Shown in pieces: positions 56,463 to 63,732 of a DNA stretch of 64,000 nucleotides. The stretch spans positions 1-64,000 of the forward strand of contig CAVPEV010000039.1 of the NCBI GenBank assembly GCA_963703555.1, read 5' to 3'. This DNA is from CAVPEV01 sp963703555 (lineage in GTDB: Bacteria; Actinomycetota; Actinomycetes; Actinomycetales; Cellulomonadaceae). A program made the translations under genes and the position numbers. Every line of letters starts with the position of its first letter. The first letter of the stretch is position 1. The notes under the pieces were generated by a model. The model had not been told where the DNA came from. It saw nothing but the letters and a program-made list of their open reading frames with translations, and did no database searches.

Positions 56463-56525
56463 CAAACATAGAAGGGTGGGCGGCGTAAGGGGGTGAGTGT
56501 GTCACTACCGGTATGATCTGCTGCT

Positions 56526-56537
56526 TTGGAGGTGGGG
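56526..56537 (+). pseudogene. IS30 transposase, first fragment (start region)
   Basis: Before the first IS3 insertion the frame holds only LEVG, with TTG 56526 or GTG 56532 as candidate starts after an in-frame TGA at 56514-56516. It continues at 57904 as RVVRGVVLSAVAWEEISRGI once the IS3 element and one GGG copy are removed. Confidence 0.5.
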
Positions 56538-56564
56538 TGAAGCGCCGCGGGTTTTCGGCCGCTG

Positions 56565-57539
56565 CTATGCGGGTTGCGGCTCTCGGTTGAGGGTCGCGTA
56601 GTGGGCTTGCTCGTACTCCACTGGCGGGACGTTGCCCAGGGTCGAGTGGAGCCTTCGGTTGTTGTACCACTCGACCCAGCCGGCTGTCGCGAACTCCACG
56701 TCGGCGATCGTCTTGTAGGGGCCGGTGTGGAACACGGTTGTGCGGATGCACTCGGCCTTGTAGAGCCCGTTGATGCTCTCCATCAGTGCGTTGTCGTAGG
56801 CATCGCCGACGGTCCCGATCGAGGGCCGGATGCCCTCGAGAGCGAGGTGCTCGTTCAGGCGCACGGACGTGTACTGGGACCCGGCGTCGCTGTGGTGGAT
56901 CAGCTCCCCGGGGTGGGCGGGGTGGCCCTCGCGGTCCCGCTGCCACAACGCCATGCGCAGCGGGACCATGACCAGGTCGGTGGCCTTGGAGGTCGACGCG
57001 TGCCAGGACACGATCCGTTGGGAGAACACGTCGAGGATGAATGCGACGTAGACCCAGCCGGCCCAGGTGCGGCAGTACGTGAAGTCGGTGACCCACACCA
57101 GGTTCGGTGCCGACGCGGTGAACTGCCGGTTCAGCAGGTCCCCGGCACGGATGCCGTCCTTGGCCTGGATCGTGGTGCGCAGGTGCTTGTCGCGGCGCAC
57201 CCCGGCCAGGCCCAGTGCCCGCATCGCCCGGTCGACCGCGCCCCGCGAGGCGTCCGGAACGCTCGTACGGCGCAGGTGCGCGGTCATCTTGCGCCGCCCA
57301 TACAGGCCCTCCGGGGCCAGCACTCGCTGCCCGGCGGCGTCGGTGGTCCACGCCGCGTTCCGGACCGCGTCCAGCACGTGGGCGTCAGTGAGCGTGCGGG
57401 CGGCGACCCGCCCACGGGCCGACCGCCACGACCGGTAGGTCCGTGCGGCGATCTGGCAGCCCTGCTCGCGCAGGACCCGGCAGATCGACTCGACCGCGTG
57501 ACCCTCGGCCCTCATCGTGTCGATGAACCCCATGATCAT
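56565..57539 (-). CDS. IS3 family transposase OrfB (element A)
   Basis: A 324-residue DDE integrase-core protein. Catalytic residues: Asp in VTDFTYCRTWAG, Asp in LIHHSDAGSQY and Glu in NALMESINGLYKAE. An N-terminal HTH_21-like segment (LYGRRKMTAHLRR) precedes the core. The ATG overlaps the orfA TGA (ATGA). In IS3 elements OrfB is usually made as an OrfAB fusion by -1 frameshifting; a GGTTTTC run near 57570 is a possible slippery site. It appears intact. Confidence 0.88.
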   Translation of the reverse strand: MIMGFIDTMRAEGHAVESICRVLREQGCQIAARTYRSWRSARGRVAARTLTDAHVLDAVRNAAWTTDAAGQRVLAPEGLYGRRKMTAHLRRTSVPDASRGAVDRAMRALGLAGVRRDKHLRTTIQAKDGIRAGDLLNRQFTASAPNLVWVTDFTYCRTWAGWVYVAFILDVFSQRIVSWHASTSKATDLVMVPLRMALWQRDREGHPAHPGELIHHSDAGSQYTSVRLNEHLALEGIRPSIGTVGDAYDNALMESINGLYKAECIRTTVFHTGPYKTIADVEFATAGWVEWYNNRRLHSTLGNVPPVEYEQAHYATLNREPQPA

Positions 57540-57847
57540 CGGTTGCGGGGGTCGAGTTCCCCCACGAAGAAAACCGTCGCCGCCTTCAAGATCGCGTTGT
57601 CCTCCTCCAGCCGGCGGACCTTCGCCTTCAGCGTCTTGATCTCAGCGAGGTCCTCGCTGTTCACCCCGGTACGAGCACCTGTGTCGATGTCGGCCTGGGC
57701 GACCCACCGACGCACCGACTCCCGGCTCACCCCCAGCTGCTTGGCGACCGCGAACGACGCCGCCGTCACGTTCTGATACTCCCCGAGGTGGTCGTTGACC
57801 AACCTCACCGCACGCGCCCTCAACTCCGGATCGATCTTCTTCGGCAT
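57536..57847 (-). CDS. IS3 family transposase OrfA (element A)
   Basis: A 103-residue DNA-binding protein with an HTH_Tnp_1 fold (KKIDPELRARAVRLV; VAKQLGVSRESVRRWV) and a leucine-zipper-like coiled coil (LAEIKTLKAKVRRLEEDNAI). It recognises the element ends. The last codons (FFVGELDPRNR) overlap orfB. Confidence 0.88.
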   Translation of the reverse strand: MPKKIDPELRARAVRLVNDHLGEYQNVTAASFAVAKQLGVSRESVRRWVAQADIDTGARTGVNSEDLAEIKTLKAKVRRLEEDNAILKAATVFFVGELDPRNR

Positions 57848-57903
57848 GACGACATCCTCCTGGACTCAAACAGGAGCGGCATCAAACCTGCGGCGCTTCA
57901 GGG

Positions 57904-58027
57904 CGTGTGGTTCGTGGAGTGGTGTTGTCGGCGGTGGCGTGGGAGGAGATCTCTCGGGGAATCGTGATGGGCGAGTCTGGTCGCGTGATCGGGGCACGGC
58001 TGGGTCGGCATTACTCTGTGGTGAACC
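57904..58027 (+). pseudogene. IS30 transposase, second fragment (helix-turn-helix)
   Basis: The plus-strand frame reads VAWEEISRGIVMGESGRVIG followed by ARLGRHYSVVN, the N-terminal HTH of IS30 transposases. The frame is cut at AACC (58024-58027) by element B and resumes at 61035 as RQIARHGGRRGYRAHSAQER. Confidence 0.75.
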
Positions 58028-58164
58028 TGTCGCGCGTCAGACTTAGTGGCAGGGCCCGTTGCTTGCGGGCGTGACCTGCGAAGGAGTCTGATCGATCATG
58101 GCGAGGCCGCCGGTGTTCCCAGCTGAGGAGAAGGTCCGGATCGTGTTGTCGATCTTGGCCGGTG

Positions 58165-59818
58165 GTAACTGGTCAGGTGGTGGTGGGGTACCAGGTGTTG
58201 TGGCTGGTCAGGCGGGTGAGGGCGTCGAGCATGGTGATGCCGTGCTTGGCGGCGGTGGCGGTGTAGGAGCGGATGGCGGCGAAGTCTTGGGCTCCTTTGA
58301 GGGTGCGCATGGTGCCGGAGACTTTCTGTCGGATCTTGACCATCCGGATTTGCTGTTCGGCGGCGTTGTTGGTGGCGGGGACGGCGGGGTCGGTGGCGAA
58401 GCGTAGGTAGTCCTGGAGTCTTCTGGTCAGGCGCCGGGCCAGGGCCCGGTGTTTTCGTTCGATCTTGTTGGCCGGGGTGGTGCTTTGGGCGATGGTGGCG
58501 CTGTGGCTGATCAGGCGCCGTTGTTCGGCCAGGACGCGGGGGTCGACCGGGTGGCCGGCGGTGTTGGCCTGGTCGGCCGCCGTGATGAGGGTCCGTAGTG
58601 CGGTGGCGGCCTGCTCGGCCCGGCACCACGGGCCGGGGCTGGGCTGCTGGCGGTGGTAGTCCTGGACGGCTTGCAGCTCGCGCAGGACGTGGGCCGCGCA
58701 CAGGGCGTGGGTGGCGTGGGGGTAGCGGTCGTAGGGTGCGAACGCGTCGTGCACGGCGGTGCCGGTGAAGGTGGGCAGCACCCCCATCGCGTCCATCGCC
58801 ACCTTGCCGCGCCTGGGGTGGGCGTACAGCAGCGCGAAGGCCTGGTTGCAGGCCGAGTGCAACCAGGCCAGGCGCCCTTGGCAGCGCAGCCCGGTCTCGT
58901 CGAAGTGCGCCAGGCCCGAGGCGGCGAGCTGGGCGGTGACCTGGGACAGGAACGGGCCCAGGTCACCGGCGGCGCGAGTGACCGCTGCTGCGACGGTGGC
59001 CGCGCTGACGGGGGCGTTGAAGATCTCCGAGAGGGCGTCGGCGGTGCGGATCCTGGACAGGAACTGGCCCTGGAACAGGTAGACCATGACCGCCCGGGCC
59101 ACCGGCCCGTACTGCACGGGCGCGTCGGCCTGCTCGGGGGCGCCGGCGCGGGTGAGGGTCCCGCACACGCACCGGCGCGAGCGCATCTGGTGCTCGACGA
59201 CGTGGATCTTGATCGGGGCGATGTCGAACACCTGGGTCCGTCGAGTACCTGTCACCGGCGCGTCGGCCAGGTCGGCCCCGCACCTGGTGCAGCTGGGTGG
59301 TTCGTGCACCACGACCTCGTCCGGGACCTCGACCTGACGCAGGGTCTTACCTTCGTGACCGCCCTGCCCGCCGGGGCGGCGCCCCGAGGGCCGGCGCAAC
59401 GACCTCGGAGCCGGTTTGCCCAGCCCGTCCAGGGACGGCGGTTGGGAGGAGTTGCGCGAGCTCGTCCCCGCCTGAGCCTCCAGCTCGCTGACGCGGGCTC
59501 GAAGCGTGAGGTTCTCCTGGCGCAACGCGCAGACCTCATCGGCCAGAGCCGTGTTCCTGTCTTCCAGGGCGGCGAGTCCCCCTGTCAGCACCGCGACCAT
59601 TTCTGCCAGCTCGGCATAGGTCGGTGCGCTCATGAAAGAATTGTCTCAGCATCGCACAATCTACCGGGCTCGACACGCCGATGTTCGTCGAAGTAAGGAC
59701 GGACGGGCACTCGGTGACCTCTGAACTCGGTGTTAACCGACAGCCCTGCCAATGCGCCCACCAACAATTAGCACATCCGGATCCACGAAGCACCTCTAAG
59801 AAAGACCTGACCAGTTAC
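58165..59818 (-). mobile_element. IS66 family element (single-transposase type)
   Basis: 1,654 bp bounded by GTAACTGGTCAGGT inverted repeats (14 bp perfect) and an exact 8-bp target duplication GGCCGGTG (58157-58164 and 59819-59826), the length expected of IS66. Only a tnpC-like gene is present; there are no tnpA or tnpB helper genes. The intact repeats and perfect duplication suggest a recent insertion. Confidence 0.95.
58173..59633 (-). CDS. IS66 family transposase (TnpC)
   Basis: A 486-residue transposase. An N-terminal coiled coil (LRQENLTLRARVSELEAQAG) is followed by a basic linker (RRPGGQGGHEGKTLRQVEVP) and a zinc-finger pair (CTRCGADL, CVCG). The DDE core has Asp in LAHFDETGLRCQG, Asp in VHDAFAPYD and Glu in NNAAEQQIRMVK. 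The stop codon lies inside the terminal inverted repeat. The gene appears intact. Confidence 0.93.
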   Translation of the reverse strand: MSAPTYAELAEMVAVLTGGLAALEDRNTALADEVCALRQENLTLRARVSELEAQAGTSSRNSSQPPSLDGLGKPAPRSLRRPSGRRPGGQGGHEGKTLRQVEVPDEVVVHEPPSCTRCGADLADAPVTGTRRTQVFDIAPIKIHVVEHQMRSRRCVCGTLTRAGAPEQADAPVQYGPVARAVMVYLFQGQFLSRIRTADALSEIFNAPVSAATVAAAVTRAAGDLGPFLSQVTAQLAASGLAHFDETGLRCQGRLAWLHSACNQAFALLYAHPRRGKVAMDAMGVLPTFTGTAVHDAFAPYDRYPHATHALCAAHVLRELQAVQDYHRQQPSPGPWCRAEQAATALRTLITAADQANTAGHPVDPRVLAEQRRLISHSATIAQSTTPANKIERKHRALARRLTRRLQDYLRFATDPAVPATNNAAEQQIRMVKIRQKVSGTMRTLKGAQDFAAIRSYTATAAKHGITMLDALTRLTSHNTWYPTTT

Positions 59819-60073
59819 GGCCGGTGAGATGAGCGTGGTCGAGGCCGCGCGCAAGGCGAAGGTCTCTGAGCAGTCGGTGGGCAACTGGAAGCGCCAGTTC
59901 CTGGAGTCCGGTCGTGCCGGCCTGGTCGCCGGCAAGTCCGGGCCGTCCACCCGCGAGCAGCAGCTCGAGGCCGAGGTCGTGGACCTGACCCAGGCCCTGG
60001 GTGAGGCCGCGGTGGAGATCCGGGTGTGGAAGAAGAGCGCGGAGGGCCGCCTGGGCCCTTTGCGGACCTCGAG

Positions 60074-61021
60074 GTGATCCGCATCGACGCGGGCATGCCG
60101 ACCTCGAGGTTCTGCGCGCTGATTGGCGTGCCCGAGCGGACCTGGCGCCGACACCAGGCACGCGCCCGGACCGGCGCCCGGGTCAAGGGTCCGTGGCCGC
60201 GCCCCGCACGCGAGCAGGTCAAGGACGGCGCCCGCCGCCACGCCCTGGCCCACCCCGCGTGGGGTCACCGCAAGGTCTGGGCGATGTGCCGCTACGACGG
60301 GCACCAGGTCGGTGAGTCGACCGTGCTGCGTCTGTTGCGCGACGAGGGTCTGCTGCTGGAGGCGAACTACCAGCGTGAACGCCGCCAGCACGCCGCCCGC
60401 CGCAAGGCCGCGTTCGCCACCGAGCCGACCGGCCCGAACCAGGTCTGGCAGTTGGACTTCTCCGAGTTCGAGACCACCAGTGGAGGGACGTGGCGGCTGG
60501 CCGGGTGCCGGGACTACTGGTCGAAGTACGAGCACCCCTGGCACACCTCCCCGACCGCGAACCAGCACGACGCGATCGCCGCGATCGAGCTCGCCCTGGC
60601 CGACTACCAGGCCACCTTCGGCCGACCGCTCATCGAGGCCTGCGACCTCGACGAGCAGGGCAACGTCATCCCGGTCCTGACGATCGTGACCGACAACGGC
60701 GGACCGTTCCGCTCGTTCCGGTTCGAGGCGTTCATCGCCACCCACCCCGAGCTGCGCCACGTCCGCACCCGCGTCCGCACCCCCGGGCAGAATGGCTCAC
60801 GCGAACGCGGCTTCGGGTCCCTGAAGTACGAACGGCTGTTCCTCGAAGAGATCGACGACGCCCTGGACCTCGTCGAACACGCCGAGGCCTACCGGACCGA
60901 GTACAACACCGTCCGCCCCCACGAAGCCATCGCCTGGAACCGCCCTGCGGACGTCCACCTCGGCCTCGCCGACCCCCGAACCCCCAACTTTCCCAAGACC
61001 CAAAACCTGCCATCTGCTTGA
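60074..61021 (+). CDS. IS3-like transposase OrfB (element B)
   Basis: About 315 residues of a DDE integrase-core transposase. Catalytic residues: Asp in WQLDFSEFE, Asp in IVTDNGGPFRSF and Glu in NGSRERGFGSLKYE. GTG 60074 overlaps the orfA TGA (GTGA); an in-frame ATG lies at 60026. The stop is within the right inverted repeat. The protein looks complete, but OrfA is split, so the element is probably immobile on its own. Confidence 0.85.
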   Translation: MIRIDAGMPTSRFCALIGVPERTWRRHQARARTGARVKGPWPRPAREQVKDGARRHALAHPAWGHRKVWAMCRYDGHQVGESTVLRLLRDEGLLLEANYQRERRQHAARRKAAFATEPTGPNQVWQLDFSEFETTSGGTWRLAGCRDYWSKYEHPWHTSPTANQHDAIAAIELALADYQATFGRPLIEACDLDEQGNVIPVLTIVTDNGGPFRSFRFEAFIATHPELRHVRTRVRTPGQNGSRERGFGSLKYERLFLEEIDDALDLVEHAEAYRTEYNTVRPHEAIAWNRPADVHLGLADPRTPNFPKTQNLPSA

Positions 61022-61034
61022 CGCGGGACAAACC

Positions 61035-62026
61035 GACAGATCGCCCGTCATGGTGGGCGGCGTGGCTATCGGGCGCATTCGGCGCAGGAGCGGACCGATG
61101 TGCAGCGGGCCCGGCCTAAGGAGCGGAAGGTCGAGTCGGGTGCGCGGTTGGCGGCGGCGGTCAACGAGGGTCTGACCCGGCACTGGTCGCCCCGGCAGAT
61201 CGCGCACAGACTGGTGGTGGACCATCCGCACGAGGTGGAGCTGCGCGTGTCGCACGAAGCGATCTACCAGGCCCTGTACTGCCAGGCCCGCGGGACGCTG
61301 ACGGTCCAGCTGACCGGCGCCCTGCGCCGTGGCGGCACCCGCCGGGTCGGACAGGCAGAGCGGACGGCGCTCACCGAACGCCGCCAGCAGGTGATCCCGA
61401 CCATGGTCCTGATCAGCGAACGTCCTACCAAGGTCGCCGACCGGGCCGTGCCAGGACACTGGGCAGGGAACCTCATCATGGGGGCGGGCAACGCGTCGGC
61501 GATCATCACCGTGGTGGAGCGCACCACCCGCTACGCCATCCTGGCGAAGGTCCCCTACGACCACAGCGCACCCCGCGTGGCGTTGCTGCTGTCCCAGGCC
61601 ATGGGCCGCCTGCCGGCCCTGCTGCGCCGGTCCCTGACGTGGGACCAGGGCCGGGAGATGGCCCGCCACGCCGACTGCACCATCGCCACCAACATTCCTG
61701 TGTTCTTCGCCGACCCGCACTCACCATGGCAGCGCGCCACCAACGAGAACACCAACGGCCTGCTCCGCGAGTTCTTTCCCAAGGGCACCGCCCTCTGGGT
61801 GCATTCCCAGACCGACCTCGACAACGTCGCCTACCTGCTCAACACACGACCCCGCGAAACCCTTAACTGGCTCAAGCCAGCCGAGAAACTCGACCTGCTA
61901 CTCTTAGAGTGTTATTCACCATCGGCGTGTCGCAGTGCTCGGCTAGGCGCTGAACTGCGTACGCGCCTCGTTCAGCGAGCCTCGTGAATAACATCCTTAG
62001 AATCAGGCGACGCACTCACCGGCTGA
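61035..62026 (+). pseudogene. IS30 transposase, third fragment (DDE core), C-terminus split by MITE-like insertion
   Basis: It continues the IS30 frame as RQIARHGGRRGYRAHSAQER, SPRQIAHRLV and the catalytic region. The usual GHWEGDLI motif reads GHWAGNLIMG, so the first catalytic Asp is Asn; WDQGREMARH and NENTNGLLREFFPKG keep the other two. Near the end LDLLLL is interrupted at 61909; removing the 87-bp insertion and one CTTAGA gives LDLLLLESGDALTG and a stop at 62026. With the insertion the frame ends at 61987. Confidence 0.75.
61909..61995. mobile_element. MITE-like 87-bp insertion
   Basis: A 10-bp perfect terminal inverted repeat, TGTTATTCAC (61910-61919) and GTGAATAACA (61984-61993), encloses about 64 bases with no gene. 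CTTAGA flanks it on both sides (61903-61908 and 61996-62001) as a likely target duplication. It interrupts the last codons of the IS30 transposase. The mobilising family is unknown. Confidence 0.6.
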
Positions 62027-62039
62027 AATCGCCCACCCA

Positions 62040-62465
62040 CTAGCCCGCCACGACACCCTTGGCGATCAGGAAACACCCGTACGGCCGAGTCTCGCCGGTC
62101 CGGATCGTGCAGTAGGCATCGGCCGCCCGTGCGTAGAAGTCCGATCGAGCCAGCCCGGAGAAGCCGATCGACCGGTGCTCGAACCCCTCGAGGATCGTGT
62201 GCACGTCTGCAGCAGCCGGGCCCTCGGTGCCGTCGTCCTGGATCATGTGCCAGGCAGCAGGATCTTGGAACGCGTCCACCGGCAACAGGGTCAACACCGC
62301 CCGCAGCACCCCGCTGGCGTCCGGCCCGGGAAGCTCGATGACACTTCCACCGCACGAGTGCGCCGGGAAGTTCCGGTCGACCACGGCGAGCAGGTCCCCG
62401 TGCCCCATCTCCGCGAGCGCGGAAAGCAACGGCGGGACGAGGAGCGGATCAAGACCCTTCAGCAT
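62040..62465 (-). CDS. RbsD/FucU family mutarotase-like protein
   Basis: A 141-residue RbsD/FucU protein, which interconverts sugar anomers, such as pyranose and furanose ribose or fucose. MLKGLDPLLVPPLLSALAEM, GHGDLLAVVDRNFPAHS (catalytic His22) and FYARAADAYCTIRTGETRPY are family blocks. GGGAGGCG lies seven bases before the ATG. The stop codon (62040-62042) touches the IS30 right end, so the last residues may have been changed by the insertion. It is the third gene of an ABC permease-kinase-mutarotase unit. Confidence 0.85.
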   Translation of the reverse strand: MLKGLDPLLVPPLLSALAEMGHGDLLAVVDRNFPAHSCGGSVIELPGPDASGVLRAVLTLLPVDAFQDPAAWHMIQDDGTEGPAAADVHTILEGFEHRSIGFSGLARSDFYARAADAYCTIRTGETRPYGCFLIAKGVVAG

Positions 62466-62482
62466 GGTCGCCTCCCGAGTGC

Positions 62483-63712
62483 TCAGCTGGTTCGCATCGC
62501 CCTGAGGTTCTCGCCGGCGATCCGGGCGAGCACCTGCGGGCTGGTGTCCCTGTGGTACTCCCGAACGACCTGCCGCGCGGTGCGCAGGACGCCCCGCGCC
62601 GCACCCTCTCGACGATCCTCCGGCAGGGTCTCGATGTCCTTGGTCTTGGCCGCGCCGACTATCCGCCGCGACATCTCCGCAGCGGCAAACAGCCAGCTCT
62701 CCTCGCGCCAGGTCGCGAGGCGCGCCTCCAGGAACGGCTCGCGCCACACCCGCCCGTCCAGGCGTCCGGGCCAGCGCCGACGGAACTCGCCCTCGAAGGC
62801 GTCCCAGGTCTCGCCGACCAGCCCGAGCGCCCAACCGGCGCGTTCGTCGTCGCCGAGGGCATAGGCGTGCGCGGCGGCGATGATGTAGTTGGCCCAGAGT
62901 GCTCCGATGTCAAATGCCACCGGCCCATAGAACGCGAACTCCGAGTCGAACGCCTTGACACTGTCGCAGGTGGTGCTGCCCTCGGGAACACGCACCATGA
63001 CCGAGCCGGTGTGCAGGTCGCCGTGGATCAATGCCTCGGCCTTCGTCATGAACAGCCACTTGGCGCGCCCCATCGCGGTGACGAACTCGTCATCAGCGCC
63101 AAGTTCCTCGGCGTCGACCGCGTTGGCCTCGATGGTGCTGTTCCGACCGTTGTCGACGCTCGGCTCGGTGAAGACGAGGTCCTCGGTGATCAGGCAGAGC
63201 TCCGGGTTCACCCCTGCGATGACCGCTGCACCGAGGGCGGTGCGCTCCAACGCGAGCGCCGAGGTGCCGAAGGCGACCGCACCGACGTAACGGCCCATTG
63301 CCGCAGCCGCCCCATCGTGCACCATCCCCTCGTTGAGCGCGTCGCGCCAGACCCGGTGGTCGCTCAGGTCCTCCATGGCGATGATGTACCGCTCAGGATC
63401 GTAGTGGTACACCTCGACGACGTTCTCGGGCAGGAGAGCGTGATGCGCCTGCAGCGACTCCACCTCGTGCCGAGCGCGATCAGGCGTCATCGGCCAACCT
63501 TCGCCGGTCATCCGCACGTACGGCAGGGCCTGCTTCAACACCAGGCCCCGACCGGCGGAGTCTCTGGTGACGAAGACGAGGTTGAGGTTCCCGTCGCCGA
63601 TCTCGTCGACCGACACGATGCCGTCAGGATCGATGCGACCGACAAGCGCGGGCGTCGTCCGGATGTAGTCAGGGATGGTGTCGACCGTAAGGAATTCGTA
63701 TTCTTCATTCAT
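62483..63712 (-). CDS. mtnK: S-methyl-5-thioribose kinase-like protein
   Basis: A 409-residue APH-fold kinase of the MtnK family, which phosphorylates 5-methylthioribose in methionine salvage. Landmarks are GDGNLNLVFVT (nucleotide loop), GLVLKQALPYVR (Lys), ALIHGDLHTGSVMV (catalytic Asp and Asn-equivalent) and FDSEFAFYGPVAFDIGALWA. AGGAGG lies ten bases before the ATG. No mtnA or other salvage genes are near; instead it sits with sugar transport and mutarotase genes, so the substrate may be methylthioribose or a related pentose such as 5-deoxyribose. Confidence 0.85.
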   Translation of the reverse strand: MNEEYEFLTVDTIPDYIRTTPALVGRIDPDGIVSVDEIGDGNLNLVFVTRDSAGRGLVLKQALPYVRMTGEGWPMTPDRARHEVESLQAHHALLPENVVEVYHYDPERYIIAMEDLSDHRVWRDALNEGMVHDGAAAAMGRYVGAVAFGTSALALERTALGAAVIAGVNPELCLITEDLVFTEPSVDNGRNSTIEANAVDAEELGADDEFVTAMGRAKWLFMTKAEALIHGDLHTGSVMVRVPEGSTTCDSVKAFDSEFAFYGPVAFDIGALWANYIIAAAHAYALGDDERAGWALGLVGETWDAFEGEFRRRWPGRLDGRVWREPFLEARLATWREESWLFAAAEMSRRIVGAAKTKDIETLPEDRREGAARGVLRTARQVVREYHRDTSPQVLARIAGENLRAMRTS

Positions 63713-63732
63713 TCGAGAAGCACCTCCTGGAG

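Larger units (their letters stand above)
56538..57900 (-). mobile_element. IS3 family element A
   Basis: 1,363 bp with 18-bp terminal inverted repeats: left TGAAGCGCCGCGGGTTTT, right (reverse complement) TGAAGCGCCGCAGGTTTG, 16 of 18 matching. GGG flanks both ends as a 3-bp target duplication. It carries overlapping orfA and orfB on the minus strand, both apparently intact. Confidence 0.9.
58098..60077 (+). pseudogene. IS3-like transposase OrfA (element B), split by IS66
   Basis: The first exon-like part (58098-58164) reads MARPPVFPAEEKVRIVLSIL. After removal of 58165-59818 and one target copy the frame continues seamlessly as AGEMSVVEAARKAKVSEQSV and ends EIRVWKKSAEGRLGPLRTSR. This is a normal HTH_Tnp_1 OrfA. 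The in-frame ATG at 59829 could give a truncated product lacking the first 23 residues. Confidence 0.85.
58028..61030 (+). mobile_element. IS3-like element B, interrupted by an IS66 element
   Basis: The ends are TGTCGCGCGTCAG (58028-58040) and, reverse complemented from the right, TGTCCCGCGTCA, beginning TG and ending CA. AACC flanks both ends (58024-58027 and 61031-61034) as a 4-bp target duplication. Without the IS66 element the length is 1,341 bp. It carries orfA (58098 to 60077, interrupted) and orfB. Confidence 0.85.
56474..62038 (+). mobile_element. IS30 family element, interrupted by four insertions
   Basis: Outermost element of the nest. The left end (GGGTGGGCGGCG...GGTGAGTG) and right end (reverse complement GGGTGGGCGATT...GGTGAGTG) form an imperfect 28-bp inverted repeat with about 20 matches. 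Removing the inserted elements restores one transposase frame from about 56526 to 62026. No clear target duplication is seen, and the left flank is an IS110 remnant while the right flank is the RbsD/FucU stop codon. Confidence 0.7.

Noticed and set aside
61911..61987. C-terminal extension of the IS30 transposase (ECYSPSACRS and onward)
   Set aside because: It is encoded by the MITE-like insertion; removing that insertion gives a more typical ending, LDLLLLESGDALTG.
56474..62038. Composite transposon or genomic island with cargo
   Set aside because: No cargo genes lie between the elements; every segment is accounted for by nested ISs or their fragments.
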